From positions 1 through 34,739 of the forward strand of contig JAFXZY010000082.1 of assembly GCA_017541025.1 (NCBI GenBank): a stretch of DNA of 34,739 bases, read 5' to 3'. Of this stretch, positions 7,834-16,911 are shown one piece after another. Position numbers and translations under genes: made by a program. Every line of letters starts with the position of its first letter. Within the stretch, counting starts at the first letter, position 1. A model generated the notes under the pieces. It was not told the origin of the DNA. It saw nothing but the letters and a program-made list of their open reading frames with translations, and ran no database searches. This DNA comes from Bacteroidaceae bacterium. GTDB lineage: Bacteria > Bacteroidota > Bacteroidia > Bacteroidales > Bacteroidaceae.

Positions 7834-9117
7834 TCATTTCCCAATAGTCGAATAATCTATCATATTTCTGATAGCTCTTTCGCAAACAGGACAAAAAACA
7901 GGTGCCTCATTTATTTTCATCCGACATTCTTGAACAGGTCTATAAACACCCTTTGACTGATAGCCACCTCCTTCATAGACTCCGACTTGGGTATAGAGAT
8001 TTTTACCCGAAGGTTTTGTGGGAATCTCAGTCGCAGAATCCAACATATCGGACCATTTGCTCTTAAAATCCACCAATGTTGTAATGTTTGGCTCCCACGG
8101 TTCTGTGTCAGATGGATACATACTCTCGTATCCGTCATCATAATAGTATTCGTCGGCAAGTCCTGCAAAGCTATGACCAAATTCATGAACAATTACAGGA
8201 ATGCTCTTTTTATTATGAGTTGGAGACATCAAGTAACTGTTATAAATACCTCCCCCGCCATAATTATCTGTATTAGCCAGGATGATAATATGTTCATAAG
8301 GCAAACCGGACAAAGCATCATGCAATTTCTTCAAATGTAACGTTGTCAGATACCTGTTACTATAAAAAGTATCAAAATTGCTGCTGAGAGCTGTATTTTT
8401 CCATACATTATCATGAGGGATACTTACCCCTTGTTGCTGAGAGGGTGTCATCACAGCAATGAAATTAAACCTGTCGGCCATGGATTTGAATGGCTCATGA
8501 GCTTTTAGTGCATCAATGGAGATTGCGCAATCTTTCAGGAAAATATTCATTTCCTCCAACAGATATCCTTCTGCAACAAAAGCCACATCTATTTTATCCT
8601 TACTATCGCCCGACTTGTCTAAATACTTCCATTTTATACTATCGTTTGAAAAAACAGGTTTTATTAGAATGTCATCGGGATCTACATGATGAGTAAATAA
8701 ACTCTTTACCGTGTTATGTGTATCAGTTAGGGTAACAGTTATATCAACTGGATTCTTTGGAAAAGGCACCAGAAAAACATTTTCGAAGGACTTCCGGACT
8801 TTTGTAGCTTCTTCTGTTGACTGCCATTCCTGGAAAAGAGTGCTGAACGAATATCTGTATAGCACACTCCCACTTTTGCTGTCTTTCACGCAAAGTTGAC
8901 CGTTTCCAAGCAAAAGCAGACTGTCCAGATTTACCCTGCGTCCGTACCAGTTATCAGTCCACATCATTTCATCTAAGGCTATATACTGATTTCGGTTATC
9001 ACCAGAGAATGTATAGTTCAGCCTTAGCGTCTTATCTTGAAACCATGCATCAAAATCTTGTGCACCAGCAAAAAAACACGAAAGCAGATAAAAAATAAAT
9101 ATTAGAACAAATTTCAC
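7834..9117 (-). CDS. Secreted M64 family metallopeptidase (IgA-peptidase type)
   Basis: A 427-residue protein with a signal peptide (MKFVLIFIFYLLSCFFAGAQ). The N-terminal half (about 20-150) is beta-rich, like the N-terminal domain of M64 peptidases. The catalytic domain carries VHEFGHSFAGLADEYYYDD, a metzincin-like zinc site with H311, E312 and H315 and a downstream Asp. The founding family member cleaves IgA, but many Bacteroidota homologues have unknown substrates, so IgA activity should not be assumed. C-terminal cysteines (CPVCERAI) are visible. The gene has a strong divergent promoter at 9137-9168, and no partner gene lies beside it. Confidence 0.88.
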   Translation of the reverse strand: MKFVLIFIFYLLSCFFAGAQDFDAWFQDKTLRLNYTFSGDNRNQYIALDEMMWTDNWYGRRVNLDSLLLLGNGQLCVKDSKSGSVLYRYSFSTLFQEWQSTEEATKVRKSFENVFLVPFPKNPVDITVTLTDTHNTVKSLFTHHVDPDDILIKPVFSNDSIKWKYLDKSGDSKDKIDVAFVAEGYLLEEMNIFLKDCAISIDALKAHEPFKSMADRFNFIAVMTPSQQQGVSIPHDNVWKNTALSSNFDTFYSNRYLTTLHLKKLHDALSGLPYEHIIILANTDNYGGGGIYNSYLMSPTHNKKSIPVIVHEFGHSFAGLADEYYYDDGYESMYPSDTEPWEPNITTLVDFKSKWSDMLDSATEIPTKPSGKNLYTQVGVYEGGGYQSKGVYRPVQECRMKINEAPVFCPVCERAIRNMIDYSTIGK

Positions 9118-9136
9118 GGATCTTTTCTTTTTGCTG

Positions 9137-9168
9137 CAAATTTAACAAACATATTTCAAAACACCAAA
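9137..9168 (-). promoter_or_regulatory. Promoter for the M64 peptidase gene
   Basis: On the minus strand TTTG (9165-9168), 20 bp and TAAATTTG (9137-9144) form a full match to the Bacteroidota consensus, 19 bp before the ATG. The leader would be very short, about 13 nt. Confidence 0.75.
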
Positions 9169-9227
9169 CAAAACATATATAATAATGTATATGCAGGAAA
9201 CAAAACCGCACTAATAGTTATAAACCA

Positions 9228-9258
9228 TTGTAGAAAGAAAAAATAAATCATATCTTTG
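9228..9258 (+). promoter_or_regulatory. Promoter for nth
   Basis: TTG (9228-9230), 20 bp and TATCTTTG (9251-9258) lie 27 bp before the nth ATG. It is divergent from the M64 promoter in the same 168-bp spacer. Confidence 0.75.
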
Positions 9259-9285
9259 CAACTGCAGAACATAAACGCATAGGTC

Positions 9286-9933
9286 ATGACCAGAAAAAAA
9301 CTTTACCTACAGATACAGGATTATTTCCAAAAGGCTATGCCTGAGGCACAGACAGAGTTACATTACAGCACCCCCTTCGAGTTGTTGGTAGCTGTAATTC
9401 TTAGCGCCCAATGCACAGATAAACGCATTAACCAAGTTACTCCACGTTTGTTCCAGGATTATCCGACAGCCAAAGATATGGCCAAAGCAACTCCGGAAGA
9501 ACTTTACGAATACATACGCAGTATTTCTTATCCGAATAACAAAGCCAAGCACTTATCAGAAATGGCAAAGATGCTGCAAAATGAGTATCAGGGAATTGTC
9601 CCATCTGAATTAAAGGAGCTGATAAAACTTCCCGGTGTTGGCAGGAAAACAGCAAATGTAATTCAAAGCGTTGTTTACCAAAAAGCTGCCATGGCGGTTG
9701 ACACGCATGTTTTCAGGGTCAGTCACAGAATCGGATTAGTACCTGACTCGTGCAAGACACCTCTAAGCGTAGAACGCATGCTTACTAAATATTTTCCAAA
9801 AGGAATCATTCCTCTTGCACATCATTGGCTCATTCTTCATGGCAGATATGTTTGCACAGCTCGTTCACCCAAATGCGAAGAATGTGGCATTCTTCATATT
9901 TGTGCAAGAAAATTTGGAGAATTCAAGAAATAG
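9286..9933 (+). CDS. nth: Endonuclease III (DNA glycosylase/AP lyase)
   Basis: A base-excision repair enzyme that removes oxidised pyrimidines and cuts abasic sites. The 215-residue length is standard. The helix-hairpin-helix [12 protein letters not shown] carries catalytic K121, and [12 protein letters not shown] carries catalytic D139. Four cysteines at 190, 197, 200 and 206 have the C-x6-C-x2-C-x5-C spacing of the [4Fe-4S] cluster. The start at 9286 lies 27 bp after a good -7 box. The end of the gene contains the pgk promoter (9913-9944). Confidence 0.97.
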   Translation: MTRKKLYLQIQDYFQKAMPEAQTELHYSTPFELLVAVILSAQCTDKRINQVTPRLFQDYPTAKDMAKATPEELYEYIRSISYPNNKAKHLSEMAKMLQNEYQGIVPSELKELIKLPGVGRKTANVIQSVVYQKAAMAVDTHVFRVSHRIGLVPDSCKTPLSVERMLTKYFPKGIIPLAHHWLILHGRYVCTARSPKCEECGILHICARKFGEFKK

Positions 9934-9944
9934 CCATAACTTTG
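9913..9944 (+). promoter_or_regulatory. pgk promoter overlapping the 3' end of nth
   Basis: TTTG (9913-9916), 20 bp and TAACTTTG (9937-9944) form one of the best consensus matches in the window. The -33 element lies inside the last codons of nth (stop at 9931-9933). The predicted start near 9951 leaves a leader of about 42 nt. Confidence 0.75.
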
Positions 9945-9992
9945 CGGGCAATTAAAGAGACTGTTTGTTTTTATTTTAAATATCAAGAAAAG

Positions 9993-11261
9993 ATGACTAT
10001 TAACGAGTACAATTTTGCCGGTAAAAAGGCAATCGTTCGTGTTGATTTCAATGTACCCTTGAAGGAGGGAGTTATTACAGATGACACCCGTATCCGCGGT
10101 GCAGTCCCCACACTGAAGCACATTCTTGAAGGTGGTGGCGCCCTTATCATCATGAGCCACATGGGTAAACCCAAGGGTAAGGTTAAGCCAGAGCTTTCTT
10201 TGGGTCAGATTAAGGATGCCGTAGCTAAGGCTCTTGGTGTTCCTGAAGTGAAGTTTGCTCCTGACTGTGCTAAGGCTGCAGATGCAGCAGCTAACCTGAA
10301 GATGGGTGAAGTGCTGATGCTTGAGAACCTGCGTTACTATCCCGAAGAGGAAGGTAAGCCCGTAGGTATTGAGAAGGAAGATCCTGCTTACAAGGCAGCT
10401 AAGGAAGATATGAAGGGCCGCCAGAAGGAATTTGCAAAGACACTTGCCAGTTACGCAGACTGCTACGTAATGGATGCTTTTGGTACTGCACACCGTAAGC
10501 ATGCTTCTACAGCTGTTATTGCTGATTACTTCGATGCTGACAACAAGATGCTTGGTTACCTCATGGAGAAGGAGGTTCAGGCTGTTGACAATGTACTTTC
10601 AAACATCAAGCGTCCCTTCGTTGCCATCATGGGTGGCTCTAAGGTTTCATCTAAGATTGGAATCATCGAGAACCTGTTGGGTAAAGTAGACAAGTTGATT
10701 CTTTGCGGTGGTATGACCTATACCTTTGCTAAGGCTCACGGTGGCGAAATTGGCGGTTCAATTGTAGAGCTCGACAAATTAGACGTTGCCCTGAACGTTG
10801 AGAAGATGGCTAAGGAGAATGGTGTTGAACTTATTCTTGGCGAAGACAGCGTATGCTGCACAGACTACGACTTCTCTACATTTACTGTTAAGCCAGGTGC
10901 AAAAACAGAGGTATTCAAATCAACAGAGATTCCTGCTGAATTCGAGGGTCTGGATGCCGGTCCTATCAGCCGTGCTAAGTTTGCAGCTGCCATCAAGGGT
11001 GCTAAGACAATCCTTTGGAACGGTCCTGCCGGATGTTTCGAGTGCGACGATTTCTGCGCCGGTTCACGTGCCGTAGGTGACGCTGTTGCCGAGGCAACTG
11101 CCGAGGGTGCTTTCTCTCTGATTGGTGGTGGTGACTCTGTTGCATGCTGCGCCAAGTTTGGTCTGACCGACAAGGTTTCTTACATCTCTACTGGCGGTGG
11201 CGCATTGCTTGAGGCCATTGAGGGTAAGGTTCTGCCTGGCGTAGCAGCTATCAAAGGTTAA
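9993..11261 (+). CDS. pgk: Phosphoglycerate kinase
   Basis: Interconverts 1,3-bisphosphoglycerate plus ADP and 3-phosphoglycerate plus ATP in glycolysis. The 422-residue protein shows the family signature [12 protein letters not shown] near the N-terminus, then [42 protein letters not shown] and the C-terminal [14 protein letters not shown] and [15 protein letters not shown]. The frame is open 56 codons upstream of the ATG at 9993, but that stretch overlaps nth and the promoter. Codon use is the most biased in the region (AAG, GGT, GCT), as expected for high expression. Two accessory genes follow closely. Confidence 0.97.
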   Translation: MTINEYNFAGKKAIVRVDFNVPLKEGVITDDTRIRGAVPTLKHILEGGGALIIMSHMGKPKGKVKPELSLGQIKDAVAKALGVPEVKFAPDCAKAADAAANLKMGEVLMLENLRYYPEEEGKPVGIEKEDPAYKAAKEDMKGRQKEFAKTLASYADCYVMDAFGTAHRKHASTAVIADYFDADNKMLGYLMEKEVQAVDNVLSNIKRPFVAIMGGSKVSSKIGIIENLLGKVDKLILCGGMTYTFAKAHGGEIGGSIVELDKLDVALNVEKMAKENGVELILGEDSVCCTDYDFSTFTVKPGAKTEVFKSTEIPAEFEGLDAGPISRAKFAAAIKGAKTILWNGPAGCFECDDFCAGSRAVGDAVAEATAEGAFSLIGGGDSVACCAKFGLTDKVSYISTGGGALLEAIEGKVLPGVAAIKG

Positions 11262-11284
11262 TATGTAATGTAAACAAGAGAAGA

Positions 11285-12244
11285 GTGAAGCAACTTATTT
11301 CATTCTTAACAACTATTATCATGCTGGCCTCCTGTGCACATAAACAGGAGGCCATGCTTTCTATCCTAGAAGACAAGAAGGTAGACAGTCTGGCATTACA
11401 TGTTGCACTGATGCCTACATTGGGATGCCTACCTATATATTATGCTGAACGAACAGGAATTGCAGATTCATTGAATCTAAATATTCGTTTGCTCCGATAT
11501 ACAGCACAAATGGATATAGATACAGCTATTACCCGTGGTCATGCCAATGTTGCTTATACCGATATTATTCGTGCAATCAGGCTTACCGACTCTTGTCACG
11601 TCTTTCCTTTTCTGGCAACTTACGAGCCCCTTACTTTAATCGCTCCTAAGGGGAAACGCATAAGTAAAATGAAACAGATGAGTGAAAAAATGATTGCTAT
11701 CTGTCGTCTTTGTGCCACCGATTATTGGTGTGAGAAAATGCTCGACAGTGCAAAGATTAGCCAAGATAGTGTATATCGTCCACAAATCAACGATGTCAAG
11801 TTGCGAAGCAAGATGTTGTGTACAGGCCTGTTGGAAGGAGCCATGCTTGAAGAGCCTTACGCCTCATGGGCTGCTATGGAAGGCAACAAAAAACTACAGA
11901 GGACGAAGGAAAATACTCCTCAGTTTGCAGTATGGGTAATTGTTGACAGCCTCCAGAAGGACAAGAGAAAAACTGAACAGACACATAAATTTGTTTCCGT
12001 TTATAAGGCTGCCGTAGAGAACATAAATAAAGGGCTCTACCCTGACACCCTGCGTTCCATCTTAATAAATGAATATGAAATACCAGAATCTGTTGTGGAC
12101 TCTATCAAGATAACACCCATTAAACAACCTTTCTTACCACAAAAGAGGGATGTTGAAGAAGCCGCCAGTTGGCTTTCCAAAAGAGGATTTCTTCCCAAGA
12201 ATTTTGTTTCTGACCAATTCATCAACGCAACCATCCCCAATTAA
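11285..12244 (+). CDS. Lone substrate-binding-protein-like lipoprotein (NMT1/SsuA type)
   Basis: A 319-residue protein with a lipoprotein signal (MKQLISFLTTIIMLASC, lipidated Cys at 17) read from a GTG start at 11285. The body resembles periplasmic binding proteins of the NMT1/THI5/SsuA group: ALMPTLGCLPIYYAERTGIA, the duplicated-lobe pattern, and VAYTDIIRAIRL at the end of lobe one. No permease or ATPase gene is nearby, so it is an orphan, either serving a distant transporter or acting as a sensor. It starts 23 bp after pgk and ends 5 bp before a TPR gene, so co-transcription with both is likely. The ligand cannot be read from the sequence. Confidence 0.75.
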   Translation: MKQLISFLTTIIMLASCAHKQEAMLSILEDKKVDSLALHVALMPTLGCLPIYYAERTGIADSLNLNIRLLRYTAQMDIDTAITRGHANVAYTDIIRAIRLTDSCHVFPFLATYEPLTLIAPKGKRISKMKQMSEKMIAICRLCATDYWCEKMLDSAKISQDSVYRPQINDVKLRSKMLCTGLLEGAMLEEPYASWAAMEGNKKLQRTKENTPQFAVWVIVDSLQKDKRKTEQTHKFVSVYKAAVENINKGLYPDTLRSILINEYEIPESVVDSIKITPIKQPFLPQKRDVEEAASWLSKRGFLPKNFVSDQFINATIPN

Positions 12245-12249
12245 CAACA

Positions 12250-14316
12250 ATGGATAACAAAACACTCCAAAATATCACCGAATCTTGTAAGAAAGAACTG
12301 TCTGCTCTGGCTATAAGTTCGGGCTTAAGCCAGCTAAAGATTATATCACGGTATTGTTCCGACAGTCAGATTATATCCCAAGTCGAGGAAATAGAAGAAA
12401 ACTATCACAGCATGCTCTCATTCCTCGCAGGAGGAGGGAAAGATGAAGACCGGGGCCTGACACAGAAAAGAATCAGTGTGAAAGCACAGAAGATACTTCG
12501 TGTTGCACATCGAGACATACGTTTGCAAGAGATAAACAACAAGTATGCAAAAGCTTTTCGCGCACTGCAAACCCTTTATGACATAGAGCCAGAAGAAGCA
12601 TTATTGAAGAAATGGAAATCCAGCCTTCTGCCTGACGAACAGATGATTATACAGGACCATCTCTTTTCTCTTATTTGGACATCACCCCTATGGACACAAA
12701 AACAGACAGCCCAATGGTACGAGTTCTTGAGCCGTCAAACCGAACTGGTAAAGATACACTTCATGGGAGCTCTCATTCTCTCACTTTGGGAATACTTCGA
12801 TACAGAAAAGTTGGATTTACTGTTCCTCTACACCGATACAGAAAGCGAAAAGCTGAATTCCCTGAACATAACGGCATTGGTATTGTTGGCCGAGAAATAC
12901 CAACTAGAGATACACTCCTGCCCTGAGTTGCTGAAACGTTACAGGCAGAGTAACATTGGTAAGTATATCCCTGTTGTCATTAAGGAAAGGCTGCTTATAC
13001 ACCAGACCCTCATAGCCATCAAGGAGGAGCAAGACACGATGGCCGACTTCTCTCCGAATATGTCGCAAAAGGACATGGAGAATCTGATGAACAAAAAGAT
13101 GTCCCATCTTAGATTCATGATAGAAAGGGGATTAGACATAAATCTTGGCAATCGCACAGAGTTATGGCGCAGATGCGATTTTCTGCGCGAGGACATCTCT
13201 CACTGGTGGATTCCTTTTGAGAAGAGTTCTCCCGTTATTGAAGAACTGCTGTTAGACAAAGAAGGTAACTTCAATAAACAGGCATACCAACTGCTTGATT
13301 TGCCCAGCGAATGCGATATTGACCGCTATGCTATGTTCTCATTCCTTGCAAAGACCCAATACAAAAACAACATGATGGAACAGTTGGCACAAAGTTTGGA
13401 TATGGCTGACCTTTCTGCTGGATGCGAGTTGGTTCCATACGTGAATCATTTTAAGACAACCATGCAGAACCTGTATCGCATCTTCGTTCATTCCCCACTT
13501 AAGAACGAAATTGACAATCCCTTCTCATGGCCTTACAACTTTTGGCAGAACACCATATTGCAAGATAGTTTCTCTGAAGAGAATTCCATTGAATTGTGCT
13601 CAGAAATGATAAACGCCCATATCTATGACCAGCCTGTGGCATGGATTGATAAGCTTTCTAAAACTTCAGGCACAAGCCAGGCAATGCTGCAACTAAAGAG
13701 TAAATGCCTCTACCTCATGGAAGAATACCCAAAAGCCATAGCATCACTTACACAGTTGCTGTTCCTCGACGAGAACGATGAGTTTGCGCTAAACCTGATT
13801 CAGAGATGTTATGAAAGAATTGGCAGAAAAGACAAACAACTGGAATACATACAAAAACTGCTTGCCCTTAAACCCAACGAGGTATCCTATCTAGTAACGG
13901 CCGCTGTTGTGCTTATCGAAATGGAGAAATATAATCAAGCATTAGAGCACCTGTTCCACCTTGATGTCATAGACCCAGACAATCCCCGATTTATGGCCTC
14001 CATCGAGATTTGTGCTATACACCTTAAGAAATTCGATATAGCACTACGCTACAACCAAGCCATCCTTGAAAATACTGACTTCAATGAGAAATATCTTGAA
14101 TACCTGAATGCCGGGCACATCCATTTCATTATGGGAAATTGGGAAGAAGCGTTAAAAAACTACAGGCAGTTTAAGACTGATGCTGAAATCATAAACAAGG
14201 AAAAGAAACTGTCAATAAACCCTGATAAAGAATTTCTCCTAAGCACTAAGATTCTAAAGAATTTGGGCATCAGTCCTTCAGATATTCAGCTTATGCGCGA
14301 TATGATTCAACTCTAA
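12250..14316 (+). CDS. Large cytoplasmic TPR protein of unknown function
   Basis: A 688-residue protein without signal peptide or clear membrane segment. The N-terminal two thirds are helical and unrecognised. C-terminal TPR motifs begin near residue 475 (SKCLYLMEEYPKAIASLTQL, then ALNLIQRCYERIGRKDKQLE, AAVVLIEMEKYNQALEHLFH and AGHIHFIMGNWEEALKNYRQ). It lies 5 bp behind the binding-protein-like lipoprotein and is probably translated from the same mRNA. A lipoprotein outside and a TPR protein inside share a transcript but no known pathway. Its TAA stop overlaps the convergent TAG stop of the PLD-like gene. I do not recognise a named family. Confidence 0.8.
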   Translation: MDNKTLQNITESCKKELSALAISSGLSQLKIISRYCSDSQIISQVEEIEENYHSMLSFLAGGGKDEDRGLTQKRISVKAQKILRVAHRDIRLQEINNKYAKAFRALQTLYDIEPEEALLKKWKSSLLPDEQMIIQDHLFSLIWTSPLWTQKQTAQWYEFLSRQTELVKIHFMGALILSLWEYFDTEKLDLLFLYTDTESEKLNSLNITALVLLAEKYQLEIHSCPELLKRYRQSNIGKYIPVVIKERLLIHQTLIAIKEEQDTMADFSPNMSQKDMENLMNKKMSHLRFMIERGLDINLGNRTELWRRCDFLREDISHWWIPFEKSSPVIEELLLDKEGNFNKQAYQLLDLPSECDIDRYAMFSFLAKTQYKNNMMEQLAQSLDMADLSAGCELVPYVNHFKTTMQNLYRIFVHSPLKNEIDNPFSWPYNFWQNTILQDSFSEENSIELCSEMINAHIYDQPVAWIDKLSKTSGTSQAMLQLKSKCLYLMEEYPKAIASLTQLLFLDENDEFALNLIQRCYERIGRKDKQLEYIQKLLALKPNEVSYLVTAAVVLIEMEKYNQALEHLFHLDVIDPDNPRFMASIEICAIHLKKFDIALRYNQAILENTDFNEKYLEYLNAGHIHFIMGNWEEALKNYRQFKTDAEIINKEKKLSINPDKEFLLSTKILKNLGISPSDIQLMRDMIQL

Positions 14317-15542
14317 AGTAATCCTTTAATCGACATATAGATACGGGCTCTCACGCGTCTGCCCTTAGGAAACAATGTTTTCCAAGTTTCCGGCGTTAGC
14401 AGATAACAATGCTGTTCTACATCGTTTCTGAAGACCTCTTGGAGTTCAGCAGTCGTCTTTGGGCTAAAAATAAAAGAGTTCACCTCATAGTCAAATTTCA
14501 GCGATCGGGCATCCAGATTGGTTGTTCCTACAGTACAGAACAGACCGTCTATCATCATAAACTTACTATGGTGAAAGCCCCCCTGATAATAGAATATCTC
14601 GGCACCACGCTTCATTAGTTTCTTCATTTCAAGGCCCGTAACGTCAGCGTTAGCCTGACCGTCACTTTTCTCAGAAACAATAAACTGGACTTTCACACCC
14701 CGAGCTAAAGCATCATTCAACGCTTTACGGATGGGGTTACTCAGACAAGGGTAAGGGTTTACAATCTGAATCAAATGTTGTGCATTATTGATGGCCACGC
14801 AGTAAGCCTTACGCATCATATCAGGCGAGAGACGTGGAATTCTATCAGTCAAGGCCAACAGCACCTTATCATTGCTTTTGTCTGGGCCCTTAAATGTACC
14901 AGGTTGTAACAGTTCATCCGTCACCACATACCACATGCGTTCAAAAATCTGCTCGTACCCCTCCACTATAGAGCCGTAAAGACGGATATGCATATCGCGC
15001 CACTCCCCTACTTTTGGCTTTCCGTGCAGATAATAATCAGCAACATTCATGCCACCCGTATAACAGATACTACCATCTATGATTGTTATCTTGTGATGGT
15101 CACGATGCCACACATGGTTTATCCAAGGGAAACGGAACTTGTCAAACGCCTCAATCTCTATGCCAGCGTTTCTAACCTCTTTCAGAAAATCCTTGGATAG
15201 CGGCAAATCACTGCATTTGTTGCCAAAGCCGTCATATATTATCCTTATCTTAACACCTTCATGAGCTTTTCTCTTCAGAATCTCAAAAAGAACGCCGCAA
15301 ATACTGTCTTCCTGAAACTTAAAGTAATCCATATGAATGAAGTGGCGGGCTTTCTCAATCTCTGCAAACATGTCCTGAAACTTGATAGGACCAGTTGTCA
15401 GCAACTTCACTTCGTTACCTTCATAGAATGGAATGCCCATTTGCCGATAGTCGGAAATGGTGCGTTCATCAGCACGCTGGGCATAGCCAGCCAGCAGACT
15501 ACTAATATAAGCAAGGAAAAAAAGAAACAGCCTTCTGGTCAT
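14313..15542 (-). CDS. Phospholipase D-like / cardiolipin synthase-family protein with signal peptide
   Basis: A 409-residue protein with two HxKxxxxD motifs: HHKITIID (H149, K151, D156) in the first PLD domain and HSKFMMID (H325, K327, D332) in the second. Both active-site halves look intact. The N-terminus MTRRLFLFFLAYISSLLAGYAQ resembles a cleavable signal peptide rather than the two membrane helices of classical cardiolipin synthases. The enzyme may therefore act in the periplasm, or the segment may be an anchor. The ATG at 15542 is chosen because the open frame upstream overlaps maoC. Likely reactions are cardiolipin synthesis or phosphatidyl transfer. It lies 19 bp behind the MaoC gene. 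Confidence 0.8.
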   Translation of the reverse strand: MTRRLFLFFLAYISSLLAGYAQRADERTISDYRQMGIPFYEGNEVKLLTTGPIKFQDMFAEIEKARHFIHMDYFKFQEDSICGVLFEILKRKAHEGVKIRIIYDGFGNKCSDLPLSKDFLKEVRNAGIEIEAFDKFRFPWINHVWHRDHHKITIIDGSICYTGGMNVADYYLHGKPKVGEWRDMHIRLYGSIVEGYEQIFERMWYVVTDELLQPGTFKGPDKSNDKVLLALTDRIPRLSPDMMRKAYCVAINNAQHLIQIVNPYPCLSNPIRKALNDALARGVKVQFIVSEKSDGQANADVTGLEMKKLMKRGAEIFYYQGGFHHSKFMMIDGLFCTVGTTNLDARSLKFDYEVNSFIFSPKTTAELQEVFRNDVEQHCYLLTPETWKTLFPKGRRVRARIYMSIKGLL

Positions 15543-15561
15543 TTGCCGGCAAAAGGGCGGC

Positions 15562-16029
15562 TTAGGCCTTGAAGTAATAAATAAAAGTGGCAAGGCCCTC
15601 AAGGGCTTTCTTACCTGTCTCCTGAATCTCGATGGTAAACTTTATGGTGGTCTTAATAGCTCCACGTAGGTTAGCAAGTTCCTCCAGCTTTGTTGTCATA
15701 CGTATATGCTGACCGCTCAAGACGGGTTGTGCAAACTTCATCTTATCCATTCCGTAGTTCATCATACGCTCCAGATTGTTGACTTCAATAATCTGGTCCC
15801 ACAAGTATGGGAGCATACTTAAGGTCAGATAACCGTGGGCTATGGTTTGGCCAAAGGGGCTCTCTGCCTTTGCCTTTTCTACATCAACATGTATCCACTG
15901 ATGGTCCAGTGTAGCATCAGCAAACATATTTATACGCTCCTGTGGAAGTTCAACGTAATCACTAGCACCCAAAACCTGACCTACATATGGTAGGAAATCC
16001 TCATAAGAATTGATAACGACTTTACTCAT
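15562..16029 (-). CDS. MaoC-like (R)-specific enoyl-CoA hydratase/dehydratase
   Basis: A 155-residue hot-dog-fold protein. The hydratase motif is FADATLDHQWIHVDVEKA, with the catalytic pair D42 and H47, followed by SPFGQTIAHGYLTLSMLPYLW, the conserved substrate-tunnel segment. Family members hydrate trans-2-enoyl-CoA in fatty-acid or polyhydroxyalkanoate metabolism; the precise substrate is unknown. It has its own -7 box at 16059-16066, downstream of the GH16 gene, and leads into the PLD-like gene. A shared lipid-related role for that pair is plausible inference. Confidence 0.9.
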   Translation of the reverse strand: MSKVVINSYEDFLPYVGQVLGASDYVELPQERINMFADATLDHQWIHVDVEKAKAESPFGQTIAHGYLTLSMLPYLWDQIIEVNNLERMMNYGMDKMKFAQPVLSGQHIRMTTKLEELANLRGAIKTTIKFTIEIQETGKKALEGLATFIYYFKA

Positions 16030-16058
16030 TTTTCAGCTATATTATGTTATTTCGCGTG

Positions 16059-16066
16059 CAAAGATA
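16059..16066 (-). promoter_or_regulatory. Candidate -7 box for maoC and the PLD-like gene
   Basis: TATCTTTG on the minus strand, 29 bp before the MaoC ATG. No clear TTG is seen about 20 bp upstream, so only the -7 element is supported. Confidence 0.5.
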
Positions 16067-16098
16067 CAAATAAATTGCGAATTATTAACCGGTTTTCG

Positions 16099-16911
16099 TT
16101 ATCGTTTTCGTTTATAAAACCGCACGTAATCTATCTGGTAGCGATAAGGTAATTCTTTGGGATTAACCCGTCCAACCCAATGTCCACCCAACTGCATATC
16201 AATTAACAGATACATAGGGCGGTCGTATGGGTATTGTCTTGGCCCATATTCGGGTTGTTTGTAATAAGTGAACGTATGGCGGTCGTTGATAAAGAAGCTC
16301 ATGCTATCTTCATACAGTTCCACGCTATATACGTTCCAATCACCCTGCTTAATAGCTCCTTTGGTTCCCCAATACTGGCTCTTACGGGCAATAGTGTCAT
16401 ATTCAGTAGTATAGGAATGAACCGTCTGATAAGCTATAGTATCATAGTTCAGACGCTCCATAATATCTATCTCTCCACCGTATGGCCATTGACCCTCTGG
16501 CAACAGCCAGGCAGCAGGCCAGGCACCCGATGCATCATCCATCTTCAGCCTTATGTCAATTCTTCCACGCTGAAAGAGTACCTTCCCACGGGTATAAACG
16601 CCACCCGTCAAGTAATGAGCTGTATCTTGTGGCAGATAGTCGTTGTTAAGACCATAGAGGATAAGTTTGCCGTCCTCAACCTTAAAGAGCCTGTCATCCA
16701 TGCTCATATATTTGTTCCACTCTGGTGGATTGGGAAAACGCGGAATACGCGTCCACTCATCTGAGAGTTTATCTCCGTCGAACTCATCATGCCATACCAG
16801 TTCCCAGCCATCACGCTGCATAGAATCATTATTCTTGGCACCAGCCTGAAGAAAGTATGACGAAAGAACTGCAAACAAAAAGACAATCTGATAATAGTAA
16901 CGTTTTTTCAT
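16099..16911 (-). CDS. Glycoside hydrolase family 16 (beta-glucanase/laminarinase-type), secreted
   Basis: A 270-residue protein with a signal peptide (first 25 or so residues, ending near LQAGAK) and one GH16 domain. It starts GWELVWHDEFDGDKLSDEW, the usual GH16 entry, and carries GGEIDIMERLNYD, where E147 is the nucleophile, D149 assists and E152 is the acid/base. The motif is intact. GH16 enzymes cut beta-1,3/1,4-glucans, agars or related polymers; the exact substrate cannot be read here. Its ATG overlaps the TGA of the TolC gene (ATGA), so it is translationally coupled to an efflux pump, an odd partner. No SusC/SusD pair is nearby. Confidence 0.92.
   Translation of the reverse strand: MKKRYYYQIVFLFAVLSSYFLQAGAKNNDSMQRDGWELVWHDEFDGDKLSDEWTRIPRFPNPPEWNKYMSMDDRLFKVEDGKLILYGLNNDYLPQDTAHYLTGGVYTRGKVLFQRGRIDIRLKMDDASGAWPAAWLLPEGQWPYGGEIDIMERLNYDTIAYQTVHSYTTEYDTIARKSQYWGTKGAIKQGDWNVYSVELYEDSMSFFINDRHTFTYYKQPEYGPRQYPYDRPMYLLIDMQLGGHWVGRVNPKELPYRYQIDYVRFYKRKR

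Noticed and set aside
9825-9992. N-terminal extension of phosphoglycerate kinase
   Set aside because: The extension overlaps nth and the pgk promoter, and the normal kinase N-terminus begins at 9993.
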